DNA from: Bacteroidales bacterium
GTDB taxonomy: Bacteria; Bacteroidota; Bacteroidia; Bacteroidales; F082
DNA length: 64,000 bases
NCBI GenBank assembly: GCA_023229135.1
Contig: JALNZT010000017.1
Coordinates: 15,933 to 79,932, forward strand
Direction: 5' to 3'
Below are positions 1 through 10,100 of this stretch, one piece after another. Below the pieces are notes generated by a model. That model was not told the DNA's origin. It worked only from the letters and a program-made list of their open reading frames with translations, and did no database searches. Numbering within the stretch: the first letter of the stretch is position 1; the number at the start of each line of letters is the position of its first letter. The position numbers and the translations under genes were made by a program.

Positions 1-120
1 AGTGTCGGCTTTTAGTCGGTACTATTCCGTTTCTCTACATAGCACCCACTACAGCCTAATTTGCCAGCAAGAGTAGTGCCTTCTCTCCATTCCACGATAC
101 CCAACGCACTATTTCATTAC

Positions 121-209
121 GCAATCCGTATGCTTTCCCCAACCCAATAAACTTTGCAGAAATGTAAAGATTGCAAAGTTTGCAACCCTGCAAAAGCATA
201 CAGTATTGC
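121..209. repeat. Nested inverted repeat in gene-free DNA
   Basis: An outer imperfect inverted repeat (GCAATCCGTATGCTTT at 121-136, AAAGCATACAGTATTGC at 193-209) encloses a perfect 10-bp one (AAACTTTGCA at 149-158, TGCAAAGTTT at 172-181). Around it lie diverged direct repeats of the type CTCCATTCCA...TACCCAA. The first 600 bases hold no convincing gene; short open frames there have low-complexity or cysteine/serine-rich composition and no family signature. Confidence 0.55.
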
Positions 210-433
210 TCCATTCCATACCCAAGCAATCGTACCATTCCGTTCAGTCACCACACTTGCCACGCACAAGCCATCGCACAAATAAGGTGTAGTTTATTTT
301 TTTCTGGAAGTGTTTACCCCATTGGAATTGAAAAGAAGAAGTATCAATTAAGATTAGAGTTTAAAAGAGATGTTTTAACAAAAAGAATAAAAAAGGAAGC
401 AAAAGTAGGTGGTTACAATTGGCCCTTCAAGTT

Positions 434-485
434 CAAGCCCTGCGGGTTTTCAAAAAAATCTCCACCCTATCGGGTAGTATTTTTT
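434..485. terminator. Two terminator-like hairpins
   Basis: Two short hairpins follow each other: AAGCCC-tgc-GGGTTT near 434-450, and ACCC-TATC-GGGT at 464-475 flanked by an A-tract (452-458) and a T-tract (480-485). The second could terminate transcription in either direction. They precede the gene starting at 610. Confidence 0.35.
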
Positions 486-609
486 CAAAAAAACTTGCTT
501 GTCCAATCTCCACCACCTGATGAGATGGCTTTCTTTTTTTTTCGTTTTTTTCTTTGTCAAAAAAATTTTTGTCAGAGGGGATTTCGGAAGCAAACAAAAT
601 CATCTCAAA

Positions 610-1035
610 ATGGCAAAATTCTCACTTAAAACGTACAGCCCAAAAGCTCAAATAAATGAGCCACATTTTTACATCCTATGCAAAGGAAACAACAGCGGAA
701 AACCACTTTCAGAGCCTTGCCCGAATTGCTTTGTTTTAACCGCCAAAACCGAAGAGGAGAAGCAGTTTTTTTACTCGCTTTGTTTCGGATTATGGAAGGC
801 AAAATCATTTGAATATTTCTTAAAAGGTTCTGTTATTCCATTCATTACCATTGGCGATTGTAAACAAGCTATAAATAACGGATTAGAGCAAGCCAAAACC
901 GATTTAAAAGGCTTCAATAAGTCAGTAAAGGCATTAGAAATTTTAGAGCATCAGGAGAAAAAATACAAAGAAACCTTGCTACTTATCAATGATGCAAAAA
1001 GAGCTATTTTTTACCGTTATATCAAAAGGAAGTAA
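610..1035 (+). CDS. Small Bacteroidota-specific protein (DUF6943-like)
   Basis: A 141-residue soluble protein of unknown function. The start at 610 (MAKFSLKTYSPKAQ) is preferred because the upstream in-frame extension from 499 is a phenylalanine-rich translation of a poly-T stretch. The N-terminal part (HFYILCKGNNSGKPL, then PCPNCFV) resembles a short family, DUF6943, that I recall from Bacteroidota chromosomes and mobile elements; this is recognition by eye only. No signal peptide or membrane segment is visible. The C-terminal half is lysine-rich and helical. The neighbours (a conserved hypothetical and a nuclease) give no pathway. Confidence 0.6.
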   Translation: MAKFSLKTYSPKAQINEPHFYILCKGNNSGKPLSEPCPNCFVLTAKTEEEKQFFYSLCFGLWKAKSFEYFLKGSVIPFITIGDCKQAINNGLEQAKTDLKGFNKSVKALEILEHQEKKYKETLLLINDAKRAIFYRYIKRK

Positions 1036-1121
1036 AAAACCTTTCCTATGGTTGTCTTATGGTTTAGGCACACTTATTTAAACCATATTTAACCATTATA
1101 GGAAAAAAGGTGCAAACGAAA

Positions 1122-1148
1122 AAAGCCCACTCGATTTGAGCAGGCTTT
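1122..1148 (-). terminator. Rho-independent terminator of the 1187-1990 gene
   Basis: On the minus strand the hairpin arms GGAAAGCCTGCTC and GAGTGGGCTTTT (6 paired bases, a 2-base mismatch, 3 more paired bases) are followed by a run of six T. It lies about 40 bases after the stop codon at 1187. Confidence 0.7.
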
Positions 1149-1186
1149 CCCGATTTTCCGAAATCATCTAATTCACTGATGAAGAA

Positions 1187-1990
1187 TTAGAATATCTTAG
1201 CTACTTTCATTGCATTTCCTTGCGAAAATAAATAGTAGTTTGAGTTTACTTCCTGATAAAATTCTACTGCCAACACATTCACAACCGACACATCCGCAGA
1301 AATAGTAGGAGAACCGGGCAATGTGCTAACAACACTAATCAAACCAGTTGCAGCATTTACAGGTAAATAGCCTGAATCTTGCACATCTGTCAAGCCATTT
1401 GTAGTACCGTCTTTTGGCTCATAAACTCCGGTAGTACTGTTATATTCAAAGTCAGACAAAACAGCAATAGCATTGATGATTTTGAAGTGAGTAGCTCCAG
1501 CAGGAATATACATTCTATCCAAAGGATTAAACGAAGGAATATCCAAAGTTGAACTATCTCTCGCAGGTGTTGGAGTTATGGTATAAGGAGCGTTAAAAGC
1601 ACCATTAAGAGAAGTGAATTTGTTAAACTCAAACCCTTCTAAGTACTGAGGTGCAACCGTTACCAAAATTGCTCTTTGCCCTCTTGCCTCCGAACCATCT
1701 TCCAGATTGATTCTTTTCATTATTGCGGTTATCCTTCCAGTAACTTGGCTATCTCCATTGTTACGAATTAAACCTGCAATACTTGTTCTTAGGGATTTAC
1801 CTGCAATTGCACTTCCGCCAAATTCGTTCATATTCTCACGAGTACGAACAAAGGCTGGATCTGATGCAATTTGTTCAGATGATGGACCTCCTTTTAAACC
1901 TGCAAAGTAGCCATCATTACCTTTAATTTTGAAGTGTCTAACTTCTCCGAGTGTTCCGACATATTTTATATGTCCTTTTTGTCTTGCCAT
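1187..1990 (-). CDS. Conserved hypothetical protein, Bacteroidota family
   Basis: A 267-residue protein beginning MARQKGHIKYVGTLGEV. This opening, followed by a FKIKGNDGYFAG segment and a segment with DPAFVRTRENMNEFG, is a pattern I recognise from hypothetical proteins of Flavobacteriia and Bacteroidia; no function is known to me. There is no signal peptide. Residues 1-110 are basic and look like the conserved part; the C-terminal half is rich in small, threonine- and valine-containing beta-like stretches. It is monocistronic on the minus strand, divergent from the nuclease gene at 2072 and followed by a clear terminator. Its start is the first ATG after an AT-rich leader. Confidence 0.7.
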   Translation of the reverse strand: MARQKGHIKYVGTLGEVRHFKIKGNDGYFAGLKGGPSSEQIASDPAFVRTRENMNEFGGSAIAGKSLRTSIAGLIRNNGDSQVTGRITAIMKRINLEDGSEARGQRAILVTVAPQYLEGFEFNKFTSLNGAFNAPYTITPTPARDSSTLDIPSFNPLDRMYIPAGATHFKIINAIAVLSDFEYNSTTGVYEPKDGTTNGLTDVQDSGYLPVNAATGLISVVSTLPGSPTISADVSVVNVLAVEFYQEVNSNYYLFSQGNAMKVAKIF

Positions 1991-2071
1991 AGCTATGGGT
2001 ATTTTATGTTAAAAATTTATTGTAAATTTACGACATAAATAGCTGTAATTCAATTACTTAAATAGTGCAAT

Positions 2072-2566
2072 ATGAAGCAATTAGATGTAAAGAGTCAGAC
2101 CATAATCAAAACCAACTACGAAATAGTAAAAGTTGTAGATGGTGACGGTATAATCGCAAAGAATATAATCTCAAATAAAGAGGAAGAAATACGTTTTTAT
2201 GGCATTGATGCACCAGAGTTGACACCTTGCAAGAAACTAAAGCAGGACGAAAGAGAAACCCATTTATCAGGTAGATTCTTGATTGAGCTTGCACACCAGT
2301 CTTATGAATTTTTAAGAACTAAGGCAAAGATTGGAAAGCAGATTACATTAATTCAAGAAGTAGGCAACGAGCAAGACCCATACGGCAGAACTTTGGCTTA
2401 TGTGGTATTGCCTAACGGCAACACCTTAAACGAAATAATGGTCAAGAACGGCTTTGCAAAGCCTTATGATAAACTTTATTGCTCCGAACTACCCAAGTAT
2501 CAAGAACTCAATTTGAAGGCTAAAGCAAAGAAAAAAGGCTTATATTTGCTCGTAGATAGGTTCTAA
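2072..2566 (+). CDS. Thermonuclease (SNase-like) family protein
   Basis: A 164-residue staphylococcal-nuclease-fold protein, expected to hydrolyse DNA or RNA phosphodiester bonds with calcium. The fold's landmarks are in order: VVDGDG (21-26), RFYGIDAPE (41-49), DPYGRTLAYV (102-111) and LNEIMVKNGFAK (119-130). By alignment with the family, the catalytic residues are Arg41, Glu49 and Arg106, with Asp25 and Asp46 as likely metal ligands, so the active site looks intact. Unlike many family members it has no visible signal peptide, suggesting an intracellular role or non-classical export. It stands alone on the plus strand; no terminator was seen downstream. Confidence 0.85.
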   Translation: MKQLDVKSQTIIKTNYEIVKVVDGDGIIAKNIISNKEEEIRFYGIDAPELTPCKKLKQDERETHLSGRFLIELAHQSYEFLRTKAKIGKQITLIQEVGNEQDPYGRTLAYVVLPNGNTLNEIMVKNGFAKPYDKLYCSELPKYQELNLKAKAKKKGLYLLVDRF

Positions 2567-2824
2567 TTCAACAAAGGCATTTTCTCTTATTTGCCACCAA
2601 TTTTACAGTTTTTGTTGCCTATTTGTTGCCCAATCTACATAAATCATTGATTATCAAGTAAAGTTACTTTTTGTATTGGGAAGTGATGCTTGATTTTTCT
2701 GGCTATAGTTTCCTGAAATTGATCTATCATGGAAAGAAATAGGTATTGCTTTGAACGTATACTTTACTAACTTTAGTCCGATAAATGGAATAATTCAACT
2801 ACTGAAAAATTAGCATTATCCCCC

Positions 2825-5800
2825 TCACCTATTCTTATTCAACTCACCCGGTGCTTCGCCAAAAAGTTCTTTGTAAGATCGGTAAAAATAGGTTCGGTTA
2901 TTAAATCCACACATAAAGACGATATCGCTGATACTGTATTTGTCTTCGAGGATCATTTCGCGTGCTTTGTTGAGGCGGAAATGTTTGATAAGGCCGTGAG
3001 GCGTCATGCCGGTGAGTGCTTTTATTTTGCGATAGAGCTGTGCCTTGCTCAACGCCAGTTCATCAGCAAGTTTGTCAGCATTTAGCTCCTCACTAAAATA
3101 TTTTTCTCCAATAAAATCAAAAGCCTTATCGAGCAGTTTACGGTCGCGCTCCGAAAGATGCTGTTCTACCTCTTCTGAACGTTTTTCGATATTTTCTTTA
3201 AAGCCACTGGTTAATAATTCCCTGATATGCAGCAGTTTATCTATGCTTAGGTAAAGGTGTTTCGGATGAAATGGTTTAGTGATATAACTATCGGCTCCGG
3301 TTTCTAAGCCTTCAATAAGCTGTTCATTAGCCGCCCTGGCTGTAAGTAAAACAACGGGAATATGGCTGGTAGCTACATCTTCTTTAATTGCACGGCACAA
3401 TTCAAGCCCGCCCATCACAGGCATCATCACATCACTCACCACCAAATCAACGCGTTTTTGCTTGAGCACATCCAGCGCTTTTTGGCCGTTAGTAGCAGAG
3501 ATGATTTCATAGTGTGAAGATAATAATTCCTTGAGCAGTTGCAGCAACTGCCTATCGTCTTCTACAACTAAAACGCGGTATTTGTTATTGCTTCGCGCTG
3601 TTTTGGCAGCTGTGTTATTTTGCTCTAACACATAATCCTGTTGCTGAAAAAACTCTTCGGCAATGCTTTCGCGAAACCGCTCGTTGAGACTTAAAAGTGA
3701 TTTTGTATCCTGCCTTTTGTCTTTTAAATCGGCATTTTCAAGTGGCAAGCTTACCGTGAAAGTGGTGCCGATATTCACTTTGCTTTCAACTGAAATTTTT
3801 CCCTTGTGCAAAGCTACTAAACTATGTGCGTAAGCCAGGCCAATTCCGGAGCTTTTGGGTGCGTTAATTTTGTCGCTGCCTTCGGGATTGTGATGAAAAT
3901 ACCGCTCAAAGATATGCGGCAGAATATCGGGTGGAATGCCGGTTCCGGTATCCTGAATATCAATAATAACGGATGTTTTAGTGGATTTTAGACGCACAGC
4001 GACAGCACCACCTGAAGGGGTATATTTTATGGCATTGCTAAGCAGGTTTAACAGGATACGTTCAATTTTATCGCCGTCAAAAGCCGTTAAAATTTCCGAT
4101 TCTTCGGGTTCAAAAGTTAACTCCAACTCTTTTTCGGTGGCATAATGCGTAAACACCTCTATAATGCCTTCTATAAAACCTACTAAATCTCCGGACTTTA
4201 GTTTTATTTTCTCTCGCCCTGTATCCAGTTTTTGGAATGCCAACAGCTCATCAATCATGTGTTGAAGTCTTCTGGCGTTAGCATACACATTGCGAATCAT
4301 AGCATATTGGCCGTGTTCGCCATCAATTTTTTCCAACAGCGTAGCTGCCGAAGCAAAAATGAGCGTTAAAGGCGTGCGAAATTCATGGGCGAGATTGGTG
4401 AAAAACTCAAACTTATATTGATTTAACTCTTTCTCCTTTTTACGGTTAAATGCTTCAAGGGCAAGTGAATGACGTTTTTTAATACGATTTGATTGGTAGC
4501 GATAAATCAAATAAATCAACAGCAAAAAGAGCAAGCTATATACCACGAAAGCAGCGTAAGTGAGATAAAATGGCGGCCTGATAATTATGGAAACAGAACG
4601 GATATCGTCCGACCAAAATCCGTCTTCGTTGGTGGCCCTGATCAATAGTTTGTAGCGACCAAAAGGTACGTTGGTGAAGTTAGCCGTGCGTTGTGTGCCG
4701 GTTTCTACCCAGTCCACATTAAAATTTTCAAGTTTATAAGCGAAGTTATTCTTGGCTGCATTCCTATAATTCAGTGTTGTAAATTCCACGCCGAAAAAGT
4801 TTTGATCGTAGCTGAGCTGTATCTCGTCTGTGAAATCGAGGCTTTCCAAAAGTATTCCACTTTCGTCGCCGGGTTCAATTTTCTTATTGAAAAGCAAGAA
4901 AGCGGTAAGTAAAACATTCGGATTGGACGCGGAAATTTGAATATCCTGCGGATAAAACCAGTCGATACCATTAATTCCACCAAAATAAACTTTCCCAATA
5001 GAGGTTTGATGAAACGCTGCACCGTCAGTGTATTCATTGTTAAGCAGTCCATCGCCCCGGTTGTAGTTTATAAAACGCGACTCATTTTTTAAGTAGCGAC
5101 TCAGGCCTTTGTTGGTACTCATCCAAATATCGCCTTGCTTATCTTCTATAATGGAATGTATTGTGTGATTGGGCAGGCCATCCGACTCACTAAAATGTCT
5201 GAATCGTATTTCGGGCTGTGAAAGATTGGCCACATTGAGGCCGCCACTAGTACCAACCCATAACTGTTTGTCTGTGCCAATCTTCAGACTCAGCACATCA
5301 GAATTACTTAAACCGGCTACTGTATCAGAATCTTGTTTAAAGTATTGTATTTCACGTGTTAAGGTGTTGTAGCGATGCAGTCCGGCCATGCGAGCGCCTA
5401 TCCACAAAATATTTGGTTTTTCTTCCCGAATGGCAAAAACCACATTGCTGCGTAAATCCTGCGGCCCGCCATTCCCGGGCAGATGCTGATGATTTTTTAA
5501 GGTATAACGTTCATTTTTATAATCTAAAGTTAGGCCATAAACCCCGCTCCCACTTGTGCCAAGCCAAACGCTGCCATAAACATCAACGCAGATAGTATAA
5601 ACTGAGCTGAAATCTAATTTTTCAGCACCTGGAAAATCGTTAGGGAAATGGCTGACTTTGGCAGTTTTTGGATTAAGCACATCGATTCCTTGTCCGTCAA
5701 TGCCGATCCAAATATTTCCATGCAAGTCCTCTGCCAGCGAAAGCACAGCATCATTTGAAAGGCCGTTTTCGGTATTATAAACCTGCGTCGGATCGCCATT

Positions 5801-7003
5801 TGCAGGAATTTTATTGAGCCCGCCGCCTCTTGTTCCAACCCACAAATTTCCCTTACTGTCTTCATAAACCGCCCGAACTATTTTATGATTCAGTTGGCGT
5901 GCCTCGGGCAGACCTTTACCTATATTATAGAAAGGTTTAGGTTGCATATTTGCCTGAAAAACGCCTTCACCATCAGTACCAATCCAAAGCATTTCGCCAG
6001 TTTTGAGGATAGACCATATTTTTACCTTTTTACCTGACAGCAGCGGAATATTATTATTGAGCGATTGTAAATCATAGCTTTCATCCATCGCCATTTTTAA
6101 TAGCTTGCCGTCGTCAGTGCCAAGTAATAAACTGTTATTTTCGGCATCCGCAAAAAGTGCTGTAACCGGTGATGGGAATGCATCTTCCTGAATTAATTCT
6201 ACTTTTTTGGTGCTTAAATTTACAAGCCGGATTCCACCATCTAAGCATGGAATTGCAAGGTAAGCCTGGTCGTTTAACTCAAAAAACCAGTTGAGGGTGG
6301 AGCTACTACTCTCAGGGCTTGCTTTGCGACTTATGGCAAATTGATCGACGAAGCTGCCGTTTTCGTCTAAAACAGATAACTGAAAATCATCGTGTAGGAT
6401 ATACATCTGATTAGCAATAGCATATAACCCAATTACCGTTTTCTGCCGCTCATCCGGCATGCTCGGAATTTGAAGCCGGGTGAAATCAGAATCAGCCGGT
6501 GAAAAGCGATAAATCCCCACACCATAAATGGCAAGCCAGGTGTTTCCAGTAGGGTCGATGGCCGCACGCAAACTATTCTCACGCGAATACTTTGGCTCAT
6601 TGTGCGCAAACCAACTCTGAAAGCGGTTTGTAGCGTAATCGTAGCGATTTATTCCGCGCTCTGTAACAATCCAAAGCCCGTTGCTGCTGTCCTCCAGCAT
6701 TTTCCAGATAATATTATTGCTCAGACGATTAGGTAGCAGCATATCAGGATAATGTTGCACGATATTATTGCCGTCGTACTGATTGAGGCCATCCCAAGTG
6801 CCAAACCACATAAAACCCCTGGAATCTTTAAAAATGCTATTCACAGCGCTGTTGGACAAACCATCTGCATTGGCAATCTGACGAACTTGCCAGAAATTTT
6901 CTGCTTTTTGCCCAAAAGCAAAATTCGCCACAAACAGCATCACCAATAATCCTGTATATAGAATCTTCTTTTCTGGCTTTCTCAAATAGCAAGTTTTTGT
7001 CAT
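2825..7003 (-). CDS. Hybrid two-component system sensor/regulator (HTCS)
   Basis: A 1392-residue one-protein sensor and transcription factor of the type that controls polysaccharide utilisation loci. In order: signal peptide (to about residue 32), two seven-bladed-propeller-like repeat regions rich in GLWIGT/NLWVGT units (about 40-730), a Y_Y_Y domain (about 735-800), one membrane helix (about 808-832), a histidine kinase with H-box around His873 (NLAHEFRTP), N-box NLLSNAIKYTP and G-boxes DTGTGIP and GIGLAYAHS, a receiver domain with phospho-acceptor Asp1191 (VVSDVMMP), and a C-terminal AraC-type HTH (about 1289-1392). All catalytic motifs are present. It is divergent from the enzyme gene at 7189 and presumably senses the locus's oligosaccharide in the periplasm and activates the genes from 7189 to 22124. 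Confidence 0.95.
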   Translation of the reverse strand: MTKTCYLRKPEKKILYTGLLVMLFVANFAFGQKAENFWQVRQIANADGLSNSAVNSIFKDSRGFMWFGTWDGLNQYDGNNIVQHYPDMLLPNRLSNNIIWKMLEDSSNGLWIVTERGINRYDYATNRFQSWFAHNEPKYSRENSLRAAIDPTGNTWLAIYGVGIYRFSPADSDFTRLQIPSMPDERQKTVIGLYAIANQMYILHDDFQLSVLDENGSFVDQFAISRKASPESSSSTLNWFFELNDQAYLAIPCLDGGIRLVNLSTKKVELIQEDAFPSPVTALFADAENNSLLLGTDDGKLLKMAMDESYDLQSLNNNIPLLSGKKVKIWSILKTGEMLWIGTDGEGVFQANMQPKPFYNIGKGLPEARQLNHKIVRAVYEDSKGNLWVGTRGGGLNKIPANGDPTQVYNTENGLSNDAVLSLAEDLHGNIWIGIDGQGIDVLNPKTAKVSHFPNDFPGAEKLDFSSVYTICVDVYGSVWLGTSGSGVYGLTLDYKNERYTLKNHQHLPGNGGPQDLRSNVVFAIREEKPNILWIGARMAGLHRYNTLTREIQYFKQDSDTVAGLSNSDVLSLKIGTDKQLWVGTSGGLNVANLSQPEIRFRHFSESDGLPNHTIHSIIEDKQGDIWMSTNKGLSRYLKNESRFINYNRGDGLLNNEYTDGAAFHQTSIGKVYFGGINGIDWFYPQDIQISASNPNVLLTAFLLFNKKIEPGDESGILLESLDFTDEIQLSYDQNFFGVEFTTLNYRNAAKNNFAYKLENFNVDWVETGTQRTANFTNVPFGRYKLLIRATNEDGFWSDDIRSVSIIIRPPFYLTYAAFVVYSLLFLLLIYLIYRYQSNRIKKRHSLALEAFNRKKEKELNQYKFEFFTNLAHEFRTPLTLIFASAATLLEKIDGEHGQYAMIRNVYANARRLQHMIDELLAFQKLDTGREKIKLKSGDLVGFIEGIIEVFTHYATEKELELTFEPEESEILTAFDGDKIERILLNLLSNAIKYTPSGGAVAVRLKSTKTSVIIDIQDTGTGIPPDILPHIFERYFHHNPEGSDKINAPKSSGIGLAYAHSLVALHKGKISVESKVNIGTTFTVSLPLENADLKDKRQDTKSLLSLNERFRESIAEEFFQQQDYVLEQNNTAAKTARSNNKYRVLVVEDDRQLLQLLKELLSSHYEIISATNGQKALDVLKQKRVDLVVSDVMMPVMGGLELCRAIKEDVATSHIPVVLLTARAANEQLIEGLETGADSYITKPFHPKHLYLSIDKLLHIRELLTSGFKENIEKRSEEVEQHLSERDRKLLDKAFDFIGEKYFSEELNADKLADELALSKAQLYRKIKALTGMTPHGLIKHFRLNKAREMILEDKYSISDIVFMCGFNNRTYFYRSYKELFGEAPGELNKNR

Positions 7004-7188
7004 ATTTTTCCAACAACAATTATGCTGTAAAATTAAGGTTTTTGTGCGACAGCTTTTTCATTCTGCCGGTTTAGCCCTTGTTTTTGTTTAAAAGAGGGCT
7101 AATTGCGAATACTGTTCATCTTTATGAGAACAGGATTGACAGAAGGGTGATTTTATTAAATTACTTTAGTGATTCAAAATTTACGCAG

Positions 7189-10100
7189 ATGATGAAGCCA
7201 AAAAACCTGTTATACGTTTCACTTTTTTTACTTATTGCTATTTTTGTAATTCCGCTCAAGGCACAACAAATTAGCATCTCGCGCATCAATGAAATGCCTG
7301 ACATGCCGCAACCTTTCCTTATGCGCAATTGGAAAAAGGTGGCACAACTTTACGATTCAACAGTTTTTAACCAAGATTGGCAAGGTGAGTATTTGCCTGT
7401 TGTGTTTTTTAGGGATCAATCGGTTAATTATCCCGGTCAGCCATCTTTTGGGCTGCATACCACCATCGGCACGGTCAATCCCAATTCGGGCGAAGCCATT
7501 AATGTAATTCCCGCCGTGGTAGGCGCCAGCCTGGCCGGAATCGACAAATCGAACCAGTTTGGCCACAACTGGGCTGCCATGTGCCAAGATTATTTCAACA
7601 AGCGCGAGGCCGAAAATATTTACCTCAACCACCCTTCATCCTCTTCAGGCAATGACTGGTGGTACGAAACCATGCCCAATATTTTCTATTTGCAATTACG
7701 CTGGCTTTATCCTGAAATTGCTGTTTTTGATGAACAGCTCGAAACGATGGCTTCGCAATGGATGCGGGCGGTTTCCGGGATGGAAGCTTCGGCCACACCC
7801 TGGACAGTTCCTTATATGAATTACCGCGCCTGGAATATGTCAACGATGAGTCCGTTAGATGCCGGTGTGCCAGAACCTGAAGCCGCTGGTGCAATAGCCT
7901 GGATTTTGTATCAGACTTATAAAAGTACTGGAAAAGAGGAATATAGGATTGCAGCAGAGCTTTCCTTAGACTATCTCAATAGCCTGGAAACCAATCCTTC
8001 TTATGAGTTGCAGCTTCCTTATGGCGTTTATACTGCGGCACGTCTCAATGCCGAAAAAGGCAGTAATTACAATATTGAGAAGATGATAAACTGGGTTTTT
8101 GACCGCGGCCCATTGCGCGGCTGGGGAACCATCGCCGGTAAATGGGGCGACTACGATTGCCACGGTTTAGTTGGCGAAGCCAATGATCAGGGCAACGATT
8201 ACGCCTTTATGATGAACGGTTACCAGCAGGCCGCAGCACTTTTGCCTATGTTGCGCTATGATGACCGCTTTGCCACCGCCATCTCGAAATGGACTTTGAA
8301 CCTGGCCAATGCTTCCCGGCTTTTTTATCCGGAATTTATGCCCGAAAACAGCCAGGACAATTTCGACTGGGCACAGCAAAATGATCCTAATTCGGTGATT
8401 GCTTATGAAGCCCTCAAAGAGAAAAAAAATGGTCAAAGTCCTTATGCCACAGGCGATGGTGTTGACGGCGGATGGTCGCAAACAAATTTGATGCTTTATG
8501 GAAGCTCGCATGTGGGCTACCTCGGATCGCTGATAGAAAAAACCAATGTTGAAGGCATTTTGCAACTCGATCTTTTAAAAACTGATTTTTACCACGACAC
8601 GGCTTATCCCACCTATTTATATTATAATCCGTATGAAACAGCCAAAAGCGTTATACTGGAACTTCCACAAGGGAATTATTCCGTTTATGATATGATTTCC
8701 AATGGGTTGATTGCACAAAATCAGTCGGGAAGTGCTGAACTGCTGCTACCTGCCAAAGCGGCTATAATGCCGGTGATTATTCCTGCAGATGCTGTATTAA
8801 CACAGCAAAAGCAAAGAACATTGGCCAATATGATTGTTATCGACTATAATAATGGAGTGCCGGTAAGTAATTTTCCACCACGGATTCGTGCGCTGATGGC
8901 AACTGATTCAGTAATTGAGATAAATCAAACTAACCGTGTTTATTGCACAGCAGAAGATATTGAATCTGAAAACCTGACTTACTTCTGGTGGATTGACGGG
9001 CAAGGTGTGGATGCTGCCACGCATTATGATTTTAGTGGAAATACAGAAAAAACCTACCTCATTTCCTGTAAAGTAACAGATGGTGAAGGTCTTTCGGATA
9101 GCACTTCAATCAGTGTTAAAGTTGTTGATAAAGTGGCTGTTGCGCCTGAAATTAAGCTTCTGAAAGCCCATCCGCGCAAGGCGAAACCAGGAGAAAGCGC
9201 TGAACTTACGGTCTTAGCCGAAGATGCCAATAATGATGAGCTGAGCTATGAGTGGACAGACCTTTTAGGCAATGAAATTGGTCTGGAAAGCAGCGTATTG
9301 TATCAGGTTTCGGAAAATTCCGGAGACTATTGGCTGTACTGCAAGGTGACGGACACAGACGGACTTTTTGACCGCGACAGCCTTCAAATTATGGTTAGAG
9401 CGCAGGAAATAGTGCCATCCGGCGATATAATTGCGCAATATTTGCTCGAAGGCAATGCCGATGACCAGAGCGTAAACCAGCTTGACGGAACACCAAACGG
9501 AGGTGTAAGTTGGGTGATTTTTGAAAACGATCCTAACACGCAAACTGCTTGTCTGAACGGAAGTACAGCAAATATCGTGCTGCCTGCCAGTCCGCTTTTT
9601 GACTTTACGGAAGCAATAAGCATCAGCCTGAGGTTTAAAATTGAAGCCGCCGGAGCTAATGAACAGTTTTTGGTGTCGCACGGAAGCTGGCAAAACCGTT
9701 ATAAAATCAGCCTTAGCGACAACAGAATCAGGTTTACACTGAATACAACTGATGGCATTGTGGATTTGGATAGCGAAACAAAACCGGAAATTGGAACATG
9801 GTACAATTTGGCTGTGATTTATGATGGTGCTGATATGGAAATATGGCTTAATGGTGCTTTGGATGCTTTCACCAATCACAGCGGTGCTATCAGTTCGACG
9901 GTTTACCAGCCGGTTTTGGGACAGCAATTCCCGAGGACACCGGCCTACAACTTCAACGGCTGTCTCGATAATGTGAGCTTTTACAATTATGCGCTTGACA
10001 GGGATCAGATTTTTGAAGCGCAATATGTTGGCATAGAATCTTATACGGTAAGCAATAAACCTCAAATTTCATTATTTCCCAATCCGTTAAGCGGAAAAGT

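Noticed and set aside
499..609. Upstream extension of the 610 gene
   Set aside because: It translates a poly-T tract into a phenylalanine run; the family-like sequence begins at the ATG at 610.
171..629. Open frame of 152 codons near the left end
   Set aside because: Composition is odd and low-complexity, it covers hairpins and poly-T, and it overlaps the better-supported gene at 610.
2581..2824. Possible phage or element attachment site (TGTTGCC repeated at about 2614 and 2626)
   Set aside because: The repeat is only 7 bases, with no integrase or tRNA gene beside it.
9265..10065. Open frame of 266 codons on the minus strand inside the LamG enzyme gene
   Set aside because: It is antisense to a well-supported coding region and has no recognisable features.
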